A stretch of DNA of 64,000 nt from DAOMNN01 sp050486545 (GTDB lineage Bacteria; Pseudomonadota; Gammaproteobacteria; Burkholderiales; Rhodocyclaceae): the NCBI GenBank assembly GCA_050486545.1, contig JBJHDM010000011.1, forward strand, positions 1-64,000. The letters run 5' to 3'. Every line of letters begins with the position of its first letter. Position 1 is the first letter of the stretch. The position numbers and the translations under genes were made by a program. The notes beneath the pieces were generated by a model that ran no database searches, was not told the DNA's origin, and worked only from the letters and a program-made list of their open reading frames with translations. Below are positions 51,814 through 62,555 of the stretch, piece by piece.

Positions 51814-52614
51814 TCAGCCGCACATCACTTCGCCACCCGCCACCGCAATGGCCTGCCCGTTGATCGATGCCGATTCGGGCAGGCACAGCCACGCGACGGT
51901 GTGTGCGACCTCCTCCGGGCGTACCAGCCGGCCCTGCGGATTGCCGCGCGCAAGCGTGGCCCGGGCCTCGTCCGCGCTGCGCCCGGTGCTCGTTACGATG
52001 TTGCCGACTGCGGCGTCGAGCAGCGGCGTGTCGGTGTAGCCGGGGCACACCGCGTTGACCGTCACGCCGCGCGCGGCCACTTCCAGCGCGAGCGCGCGGG
52101 TCAGCCCGAGCACGCCGTGCTTGGCCGCGCAGTAGGCTGCGACGTAGGCGTATCCGGTCAGCGCGGCAGTGCTCGCGACGTTGACGATGCGCCCCCAGCC
52201 CTCCGCCAGCATATCCGGCAGCGCCGCATGGCTGCAGTGGTACGTGCCGGTGAGGTTTACCGCGAGCATCTCCTGCCACAGTGCGGGGTCGGTGCGCGTG
52301 AACGGTGCGCTCCTGGCCGCGCCGGCGTTGTTCACCAGGATCGCGACCGGTCCGCGCGCAGCGGTTGCCGTCTCGAACGCACGGCACACCTCGGCAAAGT
52401 CGCTCACGTCGGCAACCGCCACGCCGTGCCCCTCGCCAGCGAGCGACTCGCGCGTGGCCTCCAACGCGGAAGCACGCCGCCCCAGCAGGGTCAGCATCGC
52501 ACCACGCGCGGCCAGCGCCTGGGCGATCGCCGCACCGATGCCGCTGCCGGCACCGGTCACCAGCGCATGCCGGCCTTCGAGGCATTCATCGGTGAGCACG
52601 CGATCATCGTCCAT
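51814..52614 (-). CDS. SDR-family dehydrogenase, probably 3-hydroxyacyl-CoA type
   Basis: The 266-residue protein is a classical short-chain dehydrogenase with cofactor motif ALVTGAGSGIGAAIAQAL (about 18-35), NNAG (about 98) and the active site Ser and YxxxK in VASTAALTGYAYVAAYCAAKHGVLG (about 150-174). It ends with NGQAIAVAGGEVMCG. It should oxidise a hydroxyl in the beta-oxidation of the anthraniloyl-CoA product. ATG at 52614 was chosen; upstream frame is antisense to the monooxygenase. It lies 16 bases after the monooxygenase gene. Confidence 0.88.
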   Translation of the reverse strand: MDDDRVLTDECLEGRHALVTGAGSGIGAAIAQALAARGAMLTLLGRRASALEATRESLAGEGHGVAVADVSDFAEVCRAFETATAARGPVAILVNNAGAARSAPFTRTDPALWQEMLAVNLTGTYHCSHAALPDMLAEGWGRIVNVASTAALTGYAYVAAYCAAKHGVLGLTRALALEVAARGVTVNAVCPGYTDTPLLDAAVGNIVTSTGRSADEARATLARGNPQGRLVRPEEVAHTVAWLCLPESASINGQAIAVAGGEVMCG

Positions 52615-52630
52615 GTGTCTTTCCGTCGCG

Positions 52631-54946
<2,316 letters not shown>

Positions 54947-54982
54947 GCCGTGCCTCCCGTTCCCGGTACTCTGACGCGCCTC

Positions 54983-55011
54983 AATATTTCATACTTAAAC
55001 TATTTCGTCAA
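54983..55011 (-). promoter_or_regulatory. Promoter of the anthranilate/kynurenine operon
   Basis: In the AT-rich gap before the monooxygenase gene the minus strand reads TTGACG (55011-55006), a 17-bp spacer and AATATT (54988-54983). The spacer holds TAGTTTAAGTATG, an AT-rich stretch that could be a MarR-type operator. A similar GTTTACTAAG lies in the divergent region near 55833-55843. The -10 is weak, so activation or derepression may be needed. Confidence 0.4.
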
Positions 55012-55053
55012 CCCGGATTGCCGGCTGGATCGTCCCCTCGCTCGCGACGATGT

Positions 55054-55785
55054 TCAGAATCGTTCGATCCAGGGACGCAGGTCGAGTTCGTGGGTCCAGG
55101 CCGTGCGCGGCTGCTGCCAGAGTTGAAAATAGGCCTCGGCGATCGCGGCTGGATCGAGCAGACCGTCGTCTACCTCCCCACCGAGCTGCTGGACCACCTC
55201 CGGCAGCCGGATCCGCCCGTCGATCACGACGTGAGCCACGTGAATCCCGAGCGGATGAAGTTCCCGCGCCATGCTCTGCGCGAGCGCACGCAAGCCGAAC
55301 TTTCCGACCGCGACGTTGTGGAATCGTGCGCTGCCGCGCACGCTCGCCGTCGCGCCGGTGAAGAGGATCGCACCACCAGTCCCGCCGCGCTCGATGCGTT
55401 CGGTCATCAGTCGTGCAGCCATCTTCCCCACGAGAAAGCCCCCCAGACAACCGACCCGCCAGGACGACTCGAACTCCGCGGTGGTCGTGTCGAGTATGCT
55501 GCGTTCGACGAAAGCGCCGGCGTTGTAGATCACGACATCCGGCTCGCCTTGCTCGTCGGCGACCCGTCTGAACAGGTTGCGAACGGACTGCTCGTCGGTG
55601 GCATCGCACTCGTACGCCCGCCCGTGGTGCCCGATGCCGGAGCATTCGACCGCCAGCGTGTCGAGCCGGCGCGCGTTGCGCGCGGCAAGGGCGACGTTCA
55701 TCTCGGCGCGCCCGAATCGCTGGGCGAGTGCACACCCGAGGCCGGGTCCGGCCCCTACGATCAACGCCACCTGTGTCCTGTCCAT
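55054..55785 (-). CDS. SDR-family protein lacking the catalytic tyrosine
   Basis: The 243-residue protein has a Rossmann motif IVGAGPGLGCALAQRFG (about 9-25) and YNAG, like short-chain dehydrogenases. In the active-site segment GSARFHNVAVGKFGLRALAQSMARE the Lys is present but the residue four before it is Val, not Tyr, so ordinary SDR catalysis is doubtful. HPLGIHVAHVVIDGRI is typical of a subgroup of such SDRs. It is divergent from the anthranilate-CoA ligase and 107 bases upstream of the monooxygenase, so it is probably part of the same regulon with an unknown step. Confidence 0.8.
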   Translation of the reverse strand: MDRTQVALIVGAGPGLGCALAQRFGRAEMNVALAARNARRLDTLAVECSGIGHHGRAYECDATDEQSVRNLFRRVADEQGEPDVVIYNAGAFVERSILDTTTAEFESSWRVGCLGGFLVGKMAARLMTERIERGGTGGAILFTGATASVRGSARFHNVAVGKFGLRALAQSMARELHPLGIHVAHVVIDGRIRLPEVVQQLGGEVDDGLLDPAAIAEAYFQLWQQPRTAWTHELDLRPWIERF

Positions 55786-56025
55786 GATCTCCTCCGTTTC
55801 GCGGGATCGTCGAGCACGCTGCGCAACTATCAGCTTAGTAAACAAACCCTCGTTCCACGAGAGAACACCCATCGTCCGATGGATCTCCAACACTTCAGGC
55901 CTTGACAACTCGTTTGAACTCTCCAAGACTGAAACAGCCGAACCGAAAATGTTCGTGACGCCGTTGCGCGAATTCGCACGTTCACGGACCCGTGCCCCCG
56001 CCTCCAGCATCGGAGAACGTACGTC
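55786..56025. promoter_or_regulatory. Divergent control region between SDR and CoA-ligase genes
   Basis: This 240-bp region should carry the promoters of both genes. Visible elements are TTGACA (55902-55907) on the plus strand without a clear -10, a short palindrome CTCGT-TCC-ACGAG (55849-55861), a second CATCG-TC-CGATG near 55870-55881, and an AT-rich CTTAGTAAACAAA. The nearby MarR gene makes operator function plausible. Confidence 0.35.
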
Positions 56026-57633
56026 ATGACTCGAAGTGCGCACGTCGACACCTTTGTTCGAGACCATCTGCCCCCGACCGATCAATGGCCGGAGTTCATC
56101 TTCGACCGGCCCGAACTGCAGTTTCCCGAGCGAATGAACGCCGTCGTGGAACTGCTCGATCGGGCTGTCGCCGAGGGACACCCGGACCGCCCCGCGATCC
56201 TCGGCACGGGGCTCCGCTGGACCTATGGCGACCTGCAGAAGCAGGTCAACCGGATCGCCGCCGTACTCACCGAGGATCTCGGCATGGTGCCGGGCAACCG
56301 CGTCCTGCTTCGCGGTGCCAACAGTCCGATGCTGGCTGCCTGCTGGCTTGCGGTCCTCAAGGCGGGCGGGGTCGCGGTGGGAACCATGCCCCTGCTTCGC
56401 GCGAAGGAACTCAAGGACATCCTCCGCATCGCGGCTGTCACGCACGCCCTGTGCGAGGCGTCGCTTGCGGAAGAACTGGAGGCGGCACGTTCCGAATCGC
56501 CCGGCCTGGACCACTGTCTGCTGTTCGGGCCGGGAGGCGATCTGGAAGCGCGGACCGCGACGAAATCCGGGGTTTTCGAAGCCATCGATACCGCCGCGGA
56601 CGATCCGGCCGTCATCGCATTCACCTCGGGGACGACCGGTGTGCCGAAAGGAACGGTGCATTTCCACCGCGACGTCCTCGCGATGTGCGAGGTCTTCCCG
56701 CGCCATTGCCTCAAGCCTGCCTCCGACGACGTCTTCATCGGATCGCCTCCTCTGGCCTTTACCTTCGGGCTGGGCGGGCTGCTGTGCTTTCCCCTGTGGG
56801 CGAGAGCCAGTACCGTTCTGCTCGAAAAGCTCACCCCGGAACCCCTGCTCCGGGCAATCGAGGCGTACCGGGCGACGATCTGCTTCACGTCCCCCACCGC
56901 CTATCGGCAAATGGCGACGATGGCCGCGGGCCACGACCTGAGCTGCCTGCGGAAATGCGTATCGGCAGGAGAGGCCCTGCCGACCGACACCCGGGACAAG
57001 TGGCGCGAGGCGACCGGAATCGAGATCCACGACGGCATCGGGGGGACCGAAGTCATGCACATCTACCTGGCCTCGGGACCGGAAGACTACCGACCGGGGG
57101 CGGTCGGGCGCATGCTGCCCGGCTACCGCGGGAGGATCGTCGACGACGACATGAACCCGCTCCCCCCCGGCAAGGTCGGCAAGCTCGCGATCCAGGGGCC
57201 GACCGGTTGCCGCTACCTCTCGGACGAGCGGCAGACGAACTACGTGCGCGACGGCTGGAACCTTCCCGGCGACGCGTTTCACATGGACGAGGATGGCTAC
57301 TTCTACTACCACGCACGAATCGACGACATGATCGTCTCGTCCGGCTACAACATCGCGAGCCCGGAGGTCGAATGGGCCCTGCTCGCCCACCCGGCGGTGG
57401 CCGAGTGCGGCGTCACCGGCATTCCCGACGAAGATCGGGGCCAGATCGTCAAGGCGTTCGTCGTGCTCAAGCCGGAGTTCTCGCCCGGCGAGGCCCTCGC
57501 GAGCGAGTTGCAGGACTTCGTCAAACGCACGGTGGCGCCCTACAAGTATCCCAGGGCCATCCGCTTCGTCGACTCGCTCCCCCGTACCGAGACCGGTAAA
57601 CTCCAACGCTTCAAGCTGCGGGAAATGCCATAG
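56026..57633 (+). CDS. abmG: 2-Aminobenzoate (anthranilate)-CoA ligase
   Basis: The 535-residue ANL ligase has VIAFTSGTTGVPKGTVHFHRD (P-loop, about 193-213), DGIGGTEVMHIYL (about 325), HARIDDMIVSSGYNIASPEVE (hinge, about 425) and the catalytic Lys in RTETGKLQRFKL near the end. The whole resembles 2-aminobenzoate-CoA ligases, which form anthraniloyl-CoA from anthranilate, CoA and ATP. This assignment is supported by the divergent monooxygenase operon and the MarR gene directly behind (eight bases). The product is the substrate of the 771-residue monooxygenase. Confidence 0.88.
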   Translation: MTRSAHVDTFVRDHLPPTDQWPEFIFDRPELQFPERMNAVVELLDRAVAEGHPDRPAILGTGLRWTYGDLQKQVNRIAAVLTEDLGMVPGNRVLLRGANSPMLAACWLAVLKAGGVAVGTMPLLRAKELKDILRIAAVTHALCEASLAEELEAARSESPGLDHCLLFGPGGDLEARTATKSGVFEAIDTAADDPAVIAFTSGTTGVPKGTVHFHRDVLAMCEVFPRHCLKPASDDVFIGSPPLAFTFGLGGLLCFPLWARASTVLLEKLTPEPLLRAIEAYRATICFTSPTAYRQMATMAAGHDLSCLRKCVSAGEALPTDTRDKWREATGIEIHDGIGGTEVMHIYLASGPEDYRPGAVGRMLPGYRGRIVDDDMNPLPPGKVGKLAIQGPTGCRYLSDERQTNYVRDGWNLPGDAFHMDEDGYFYYHARIDDMIVSSGYNIASPEVEWALLAHPAVAECGVTGIPDEDRGQIVKAFVVLKPEFSPGEALASELQDFVKRTVAPYKYPRAIRFVDSLPRTETGKLQRFKLREMP

Positions 57634-57641
57634 GCACATTC

Positions 57642-58166
57642 ATGACTACTGCCCCCCAATCGGCCTCGCCGGCACCCGAGGCCGTCGACCACGAGACCCG
57701 GATCACGGAGGACGACCATGAGGCCTTGCGCCTGTGGTTGCGCATCCTCGCCTGCACCAACCATATCGAAGCCGACTTGCGCACGCGCCTGCGCACGGGA
57801 TTCGATTCGACGCTTCCACGATTCGACCTGATGGCCCAACTCGACCGGCATCCGAAGGGTCTCAAGATGCGCGAACTTTCCAAGCGACTGATGGTGACCG
57901 GTGGCAACGTCACCGGCCTGACCGACAAGCTCGTGCAGGAAGGCCTGGTGGAGCGCCGCGAGAACCCGAAGGACCGCCGTGTCTACACGGTGCTGCTGAC
58001 CGCGGCCGGGAAACGGCATTTCCGACGGATGGCGCAATCCCACGAACAGTGGGTGATCGAACTGTTTGCCGGCCTGGACGCCGACGAAAAAGCGCATTTG
58101 TTCGGGTTGCTCGGCAAGCTCAAGGCCCATATCGCAACGCGCCCGCAGGCCGGCCAGGACGCCTGA
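57642..58166 (+). CDS. MarR-family regulator of anthranilate metabolism
   Basis: The 174-residue protein has a winged helix-turn-helix: RFDLMAQLDRHPKGLKMRELSKRLMVTGGNVTGLTDKLVQEGLVERRENPKDRRVYTVLLTAAG (about 60-125). The helical dimer ends complete the MarR pattern. The anthranilate cluster of Azoarcus evansii also carries a MarR-like regulator. It is coupled to the CoA ligase with an eight-base gap and probably responds to anthranilate or anthraniloyl-CoA, releasing the divergent operons. It is convergent with regA, ten bases away. Confidence 0.9.
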   Translation: MTTAPQSASPAPEAVDHETRITEDDHEALRLWLRILACTNHIEADLRTRLRTGFDSTLPRFDLMAQLDRHPKGLKMRELSKRLMVTGGNVTGLTDKLVQEGLVERRENPKDRRVYTVLLTAAGKRHFRRMAQSHEQWVIELFAGLDADEKAHLFGLLGKLKAHIATRPQAGQDA

Positions 58167-58176
58167 AGGGGCCTTC

Positions 58177-58731
58177 TCAGGCCCGAACCGGCCGCTTCGC
58201 AAGCTTGCGCTGCAAGGTCCGGCGGTGCATCTTCAATGCCCGTGCCGTCTTCGAGATGTTTCCGTCGTTCTCCGCCAGTACGCGCTGGACATGCTCCCAC
58301 TCCAGCCGGTCCACCGACATCGGCTCGTCGGGCGCAGCGTCATCGATCACGACCTCGTCGGCCATCAGCGCCTTGACGATCGCCTCGACCTCGGCCGGTT
58401 TGGCCAGATACTGGGTCGCACCGAGCTTCACCGCATCGACCGCGGTCGTGATGCTCGCGTAGCCGGTCAGCACCAGAATGCGTGCCTCCGGCGTCACCTC
58501 CAGCAAGGGCTGAATCAGGCGCAGGCCCGATTCGCCGGCCAGATTCAGGTCGAGAATCACGAATTCGGGTTCGTGGCGGCTGGCAAGGTCCAGGGCTTCA
58601 CTCGACGAATGGGCGCTGAGCACGGTGAAGCCACGCTGTCCCAATGCGCGGCCAAGGATTCGGTTGAAAGCGGGGTCGTCATCGACGAGCAGAAGCAGAC
58701 GTTGCGGGGCGTCGGAACCGGTGTGCGTCAT
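58177..58731 (-). CDS. regA: RegA/PrrA-type response regulator
   Basis: The 184-residue protein has a receiver domain (LLLVDDDPAF, phospho-Asp in FVILDLNLAGESG, Thr in VLTGYAS, Lys in YLAKPAEVE). A short linker and a Fis-type helix-turn-helix (ENDGNISKTARALKMHRRTLQRKLAKRP, about 153-180) follow. This is the compact architecture of RegA/ActR/PrrA redox regulators. Its start overlaps the regB stop by four bases, so the two are coupled. RegBA controls respiration, including denitrification, in other proteobacteria. Confidence 0.92.
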   Translation of the reverse strand: MTHTGSDAPQRLLLLVDDDPAFNRILGRALGQRGFTVLSAHSSSEALDLASRHEPEFVILDLNLAGESGLRLIQPLLEVTPEARILVLTGYASITTAVDAVKLGATQYLAKPAEVEAIVKALMADEVVIDDAAPDEPMSVDRLEWEHVQRVLAENDGNISKTARALKMHRRTLQRKLAKRPVRA

Positions 58732-59993
58732 TTCTGTAGGTGCTCCAGCGGCAAGTGCATTCGTGCGATCGTACCGCCTCCCGGTCGCGCATCGAACGAG
58801 AGTCGCCCCTGATACCGGCCGAGTGCGGCGTGGGCGAGGAACAGTCCGATCCCCATCCCTGCCGGGCGATCCTCGATCGGCGCCTTTCCGAGCAGATCGC
58901 GCAGGCGGGCGGGAATGCCAGCTCCCCGGTCGCGGATCTCCACGACGAGGAATCCGTCGGATACGACCGCCTCGATCTCGACCGTTTCGGGACTTGCGTC
59001 AGCGGCATTGTTGATCAGCGTATGAAGGGCCTGGCCGAGCGTATCGTCGACGACGACCGACAATTCATCCAACTCGGGAGCGCTGGAAAATACGGCCTGC
59101 GAGTGCGGACGCCGACACTGCCAGGCCGCGATCTCGTGGGCGAGCCAGGCCCGTGCGCTCCGCGCGCGCCCTCCCTCGGCACGAAGATTCCCCGCGGACG
59201 CCGTGAGCATCGACAAGGTCTGCTTGCAATGATCGATCTGCTCGCTCATGAGGTCCAGATCGGCCCGCGTGTCGGAATCGAGCCGACCGCGCGTGCGCAT
59301 CTCGTCCACGAGGATCCGAAGCGTTCCCAGAGGTGTTCCCAGGTTGTGTGCGGCACCGGCCGCAAGGTTGCCGAGCGCGACGATCCGTTCGTCGCGGATA
59401 CGCGCCTCACGTGCATCGGCCAGGGCACGCTCGCGGGCGCGCAAGGCGGACGTCATCCGCAACAGAAATCCCACGATCACGCACGCCGAAAGGGAAAACG
59501 TCAACCACATCCCCGCGAGATGCCAGCTCGCCGCCACCTCGGCATCATGCACACGGATCGGATGATTGAAATTCCACAGCAGGGAATAGGCCATGACCGC
59601 AAGGACGGCCACGATCCAGGCCTGGGGCGCGGGCAAGGCCATCGCACCGATCGCCACGAGCGGGAGAAGCAGGGAGATCAACGGATTGGTCGCTCCTCCT
59701 GCGAAGTACAGGAATACGCTCCAGCCCAGCACATCGAGCAAGAGCTGAACGAATGGCAGACCGCGCGGCACGCTCGGCCGCATGCCGATCAGGGCCAGGG
59801 TAAAAGCATTGACCGCGGCCATCGCCAGGGCGACCGACAACAACGGACCAATCGGGACCGAGAGCCGCAGAATCGGCGGAAGCGCCAGGGCCGAGAACAA
59901 CATCGCGCACACCGACAGCCACCGCAGCAGCACCAGGCGCCTGACCTGGCCCGCGACGACATCCTCGCCCATCTCCGTCACTTCGGTTCGCAT
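58728..59993 (-). CDS. regB: RegB/PrrB-type redox sensor histidine kinase
   Basis: The 421-residue protein has six membrane helices (about 20-185). The quinone-site motif YFAGGATNPLISLLLPL (about 95-111) matches the GGxxNP of RegB. The H-box is ALGNLAAGAAHNLGTPLGTLRI (about 207-228), close to the RegB HxLGTPL motif. A cysteine in SEQIDHCKQTLSML lies where RegB has its redox-active Cys. The ATPase part has NNAADASP and GMGIGLFLAH. It is coupled to regA. Its location just upstream of nosZ (opposite strand) suggests control of nitrous-oxide reduction. Confidence 0.92.
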   Translation of the reverse strand: MRTEVTEMGEDVVAGQVRRLVLLRWLSVCAMLFSALALPPILRLSVPIGPLLSVALAMAAVNAFTLALIGMRPSVPRGLPFVQLLLDVLGWSVFLYFAGGATNPLISLLLPLVAIGAMALPAPQAWIVAVLAVMAYSLLWNFNHPIRVHDAEVAASWHLAGMWLTFSLSACVIVGFLLRMTSALRARERALADAREARIRDERIVALGNLAAGAAHNLGTPLGTLRILVDEMRTRGRLDSDTRADLDLMSEQIDHCKQTLSMLTASAGNLRAEGGRARSARAWLAHEIAAWQCRRPHSQAVFSSAPELDELSVVVDDTLGQALHTLINNAADASPETVEIEAVVSDGFLVVEIRDRGAGIPARLRDLLGKAPIEDRPAGMGIGLFLAHAALGRYQGRLSFDARPGGGTIARMHLPLEHLQK

Positions 59994-60340
59994 CGGCGGA
60001 TTATTGCCGAAGCGAGGGCTTCAGGCGAGCCGGTAACCGGCGGTCGACACCGACGACACAACGCCTCCGGACTGCGTTTCACCCTCGAGCCGCACGCAGG
60101 AACCGCCCGGATTGCGGGCAACCCTGCCCGATCGTCATCGATGCACCGATCTTTTGTCCTAGGTCAAAGAATCTACGTCTTCGGATCCGTTAGAGTGCGG
60201 GTGCGACAATACGCCGCAGCGACAACTCGCCGCAGCAAGAACACCGCATCGGGATCGCCATGAGGCAGTGGGTGGCTTGGGGCACCCCGAATGGTATCCG
60301 GAAAAAAGATCGATCACCTGTGAAAACGGAGTCAACCACC
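59994..60340. promoter_or_regulatory. Divergent regB-nosZ region with Dnr-type nosZ promoter
   Basis: This 347-bp stretch holds no gene. TTGTC-CTAG-GTCAA (60154-60167) is a near-perfect Dnr/Fnr-type dyad. TAGAGT at 60191-60196 is a likely -10, starting 30.5 bases after the box centre, giving a start near 60203 with the box at about -42. The leader is then about 138 bases. The nosZ ATG at 60341 has CGGAG nine bases before it. The half nearer regB shows nothing distinctive beyond GC-rich sequence. Confidence 0.65.
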
Positions 60341-62308
60341 ATGAGTCAAGACCTGACCAAAACGCTCGACGGCCAGCCGGATCCGAGCCGTCGGAAGTTC
60401 CTGAACACCGCTGCTGTCGTCGGCCTTTCCGGCGCAGGCCTGTCCATCGGCCTCGCAGGCTGCAAGCAGGAACCGGCTCCGGCACCCGCTGCCGCACCGG
60501 CCGCCCCGGCCCCGGCCGCGGCGCCTGCTCCGACCGCGGCGGCCAAGTCGGTCTATGACGCCGTTCACCTGAAGCCGGGCGAACTGGACACGTACTACGG
60601 TTTCTGGAGCGGCGGTCACACGGGTGACTTCCGCGTGCTGGGCATCCCTTCCGGCCGCGAACTGCACCGGATCCCCTGCTTCGTTCCGGATGCACTGGTC
60701 GGCTGGGGCCAGACCAACGAATCCAAGGCGGTCATGGGGACCAAGCGCGACGGCAGCCTGGAATACCGTGTCGGCGACACCCACCACGTTCACGCATCGT
60801 ACCGGGACGGCAACTACGATGGCCGCTACGCCTGGATCAACGACAAGATCAACTCGCGCGTCGCCCGGATCCGTCTCGACTATTTCGTCTGCGACAAGAT
60901 CACCAAGCTGCCGAACGTGCAGGGCTTCCACGGGATCTTCCCGGACAAGCGCGACCCGGTCGACCCGGCGATCAACTACACGACTCGCGTCTTCTGCGGC
61001 GGCGAGTTCCATATCCCGGTGCCCAACGACGGACGTGACCTCTACGAACCCGAGAAGTACCGCGCCCTGTTCTCGTGCGTCGACGCCGAAACCATGGAGG
61101 TGCGCTGGCAGGTCCTGATCGACGGCAACTGCGACCTCGTCGCAACTTCCTTCGACGGCAAACTGGCGGCATCGAACCAGTACAACACCGAGAACGGCGT
61201 CCACTTCGAGGACATGATGTCCGCCGAGCGCGACGCGTGCATCTTCTTCAACATCGCCCGCATCGAGCAGGCCGTGAAGGAAGGCCGCTATACGACGATC
61301 GGCCGCTCGCGCGTTCCGGTCGTCGACGGCACCCGCGCGGCCAACCAGGATCCGGCCACTGCACTGACCGCCACCGTCACCGTTCCGAAGAACCCGCACG
61401 GCGTGAATGCCAGCCCGGATGGCAAGTACTTCATCTGCTCCGGCAAGCTTTCGCCGACCGGCACGGTCATCGAGCTCCAGAAGGTGCTGGACTGGTTCGA
61501 CGGCAAGCTCGCCGACATCGACGACGCGATCGTCGCCGAAGTCGAACTGGGCCTTGGCCCCCTGCACACGGCCTTCGACGGCCGCGGCAATGCCTACACG
61601 ACGCTGTTCCTGGACAGCCAGGTGGTCAAGTGGAATGTCGACGCTGCGATCAAGTTCCACAGCGGCGACACCAGCGCCCAGTACGTGGTCGACCGTATCG
61701 ACGTGCATTACCAGCCGGGTCACATCAACGCGACGCAGTCCGAGACCATGTTCGCGGATGGCAAGTGGCTGGCAGTGGGTTGCAAGTTCTCCAAGGACCG
61801 TTTCCTGCCGGTCGGCCCGCTGCACGCCGAGAACGAACAGCTGATCGACATCTCCGGCGAGAAGATGGTGCTGGTGCACGAGCATCCGGTCCGTCCCGAG
61901 CCGCACGACTTCATCATGTTCAAGCGCGAGCTGGTGAGCCCGAAGAAGGTGTACTCGCACGACGAGTTCCCGCATGCGGTCACCGATCCGAAGGATGCCG
62001 GCGTCACGCGCAACGGCAACAAGGTCACGGTCCGGATCACGTCGCTCGCACCCACTTTCGATCCGCGCGAGTTCACGGTCCAGCGCGGTGACGAGGTCAC
62101 GATCATCCTGACCAACCTCGACCGCATCGAGGATCTGGGTCACGGCTTCGCGATTCCCGACTATGACATCAACTTCATCGTCAACCCGCAGGAAACCGCT
62201 TCGGTGACTTTCATCGCCGACAAGCCGGGTGTGTACTGGTGCTACTGCACGCACTTCTGCCACGCGCTGCACCTCGAGATGCGCAGCCGGATGATCGTCG
62301 AAGCCTGA
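60341..62308 (+). CDS. nosZ: Nitrous-oxide reductase
   Basis: The 655-residue protein reduces N2O to N2. Copper-site motifs are intact: the CuZ region DTHHVHASYRDGNYDGRYAWINDK (about 145-170), KNPHGVNASPDGKYFICSG, LGPLHTAFDGRGNAYTT, HYQPGHINAT and the HEHPVRPEPHD stretch. The C-terminal CuA domain has GVYWCYCTHFCHALHLEM (two Cys, His, Met ligands). The N-terminus has a twin-arginine motif SRRKFL followed by a hydrophobic stretch and LAGC, which looks like a lipobox, then an Ala/Pro-rich linker of about 30 residues. That suggests a lipid-anchored periplasmic enzyme. Regulation by Dnr is likely. Confidence 0.96.
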   Translation: MSQDLTKTLDGQPDPSRRKFLNTAAVVGLSGAGLSIGLAGCKQEPAPAPAAAPAAPAPAAAPAPTAAAKSVYDAVHLKPGELDTYYGFWSGGHTGDFRVLGIPSGRELHRIPCFVPDALVGWGQTNESKAVMGTKRDGSLEYRVGDTHHVHASYRDGNYDGRYAWINDKINSRVARIRLDYFVCDKITKLPNVQGFHGIFPDKRDPVDPAINYTTRVFCGGEFHIPVPNDGRDLYEPEKYRALFSCVDAETMEVRWQVLIDGNCDLVATSFDGKLAASNQYNTENGVHFEDMMSAERDACIFFNIARIEQAVKEGRYTTIGRSRVPVVDGTRAANQDPATALTATVTVPKNPHGVNASPDGKYFICSGKLSPTGTVIELQKVLDWFDGKLADIDDAIVAEVELGLGPLHTAFDGRGNAYTTLFLDSQVVKWNVDAAIKFHSGDTSAQYVVDRIDVHYQPGHINATQSETMFADGKWLAVGCKFSKDRFLPVGPLHAENEQLIDISGEKMVLVHEHPVRPEPHDFIMFKRELVSPKKVYSHDEFPHAVTDPKDAGVTRNGNKVTVRITSLAPTFDPREFTVQRGDEVTIILTNLDRIEDLGHGFAIPDYDINFIVNPQETASVTFIADKPGVYWCYCTHFCHALHLEMRSRMIVEA

Positions 62309-62425
62309 CGTGCCGTACCTGCGGCTGGCCGCAAGGCGGGCCGCACACTCCACGCCGCGGCGGGCTGTCGCGGACCCGCGTGGCGTACCGTCCGATGACC
62401 GGACGGCTCAGATAGGGTGATCTTC

Positions 62426-62454
62426 CGAGGGGCGTCACGCCCCTCGTCTTTTTT
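62426..62454 (+). terminator. Rho-independent terminator of nosZ
   Basis: A perfect nine-base stem CGAGGGGCG/CGCCCCTCG with a three-base loop (TCA) is followed by TCTTTTTT. It lies 118 bases after the nosZ stop and separates it from nosR, which therefore needs its own promoter. Confidence 0.92.
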
Positions 62455-62484
62455 CCGGTATGTAAGCAGTTCGTGATTTTTTAA

Positions 62485-62526
62485 TTGACCCGGAACAAGT
62501 ACAGGTGGATCCGCGGTTCCTAGACT
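62485..62526 (+). promoter_or_regulatory. Dnr-type box and -10 of nosR
   Basis: TTGAC-CCGG-AACAA (62485-62498) keeps the outer TTG and CAA of the Fnr/Dnr dyad. TAGACT at 62521-62526 is a likely -10, starting 29.5 bases after the box centre. The predicted start is about 24 bases before the nosR ATG. Confidence 0.55.
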
Positions 62527-62555
62527 ATTTCAAACCCCGCAACAGACCGAGCACC

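Noticed and set aside
55054..57639. An 861-codon minus-strand frame spanning the SDR and the CoA ligase region
   Set aside because: Only the last 243 codons are a real SDR with its own ATG and ribosome-binding site. The rest is antisense to the anthranilate-CoA ligase.
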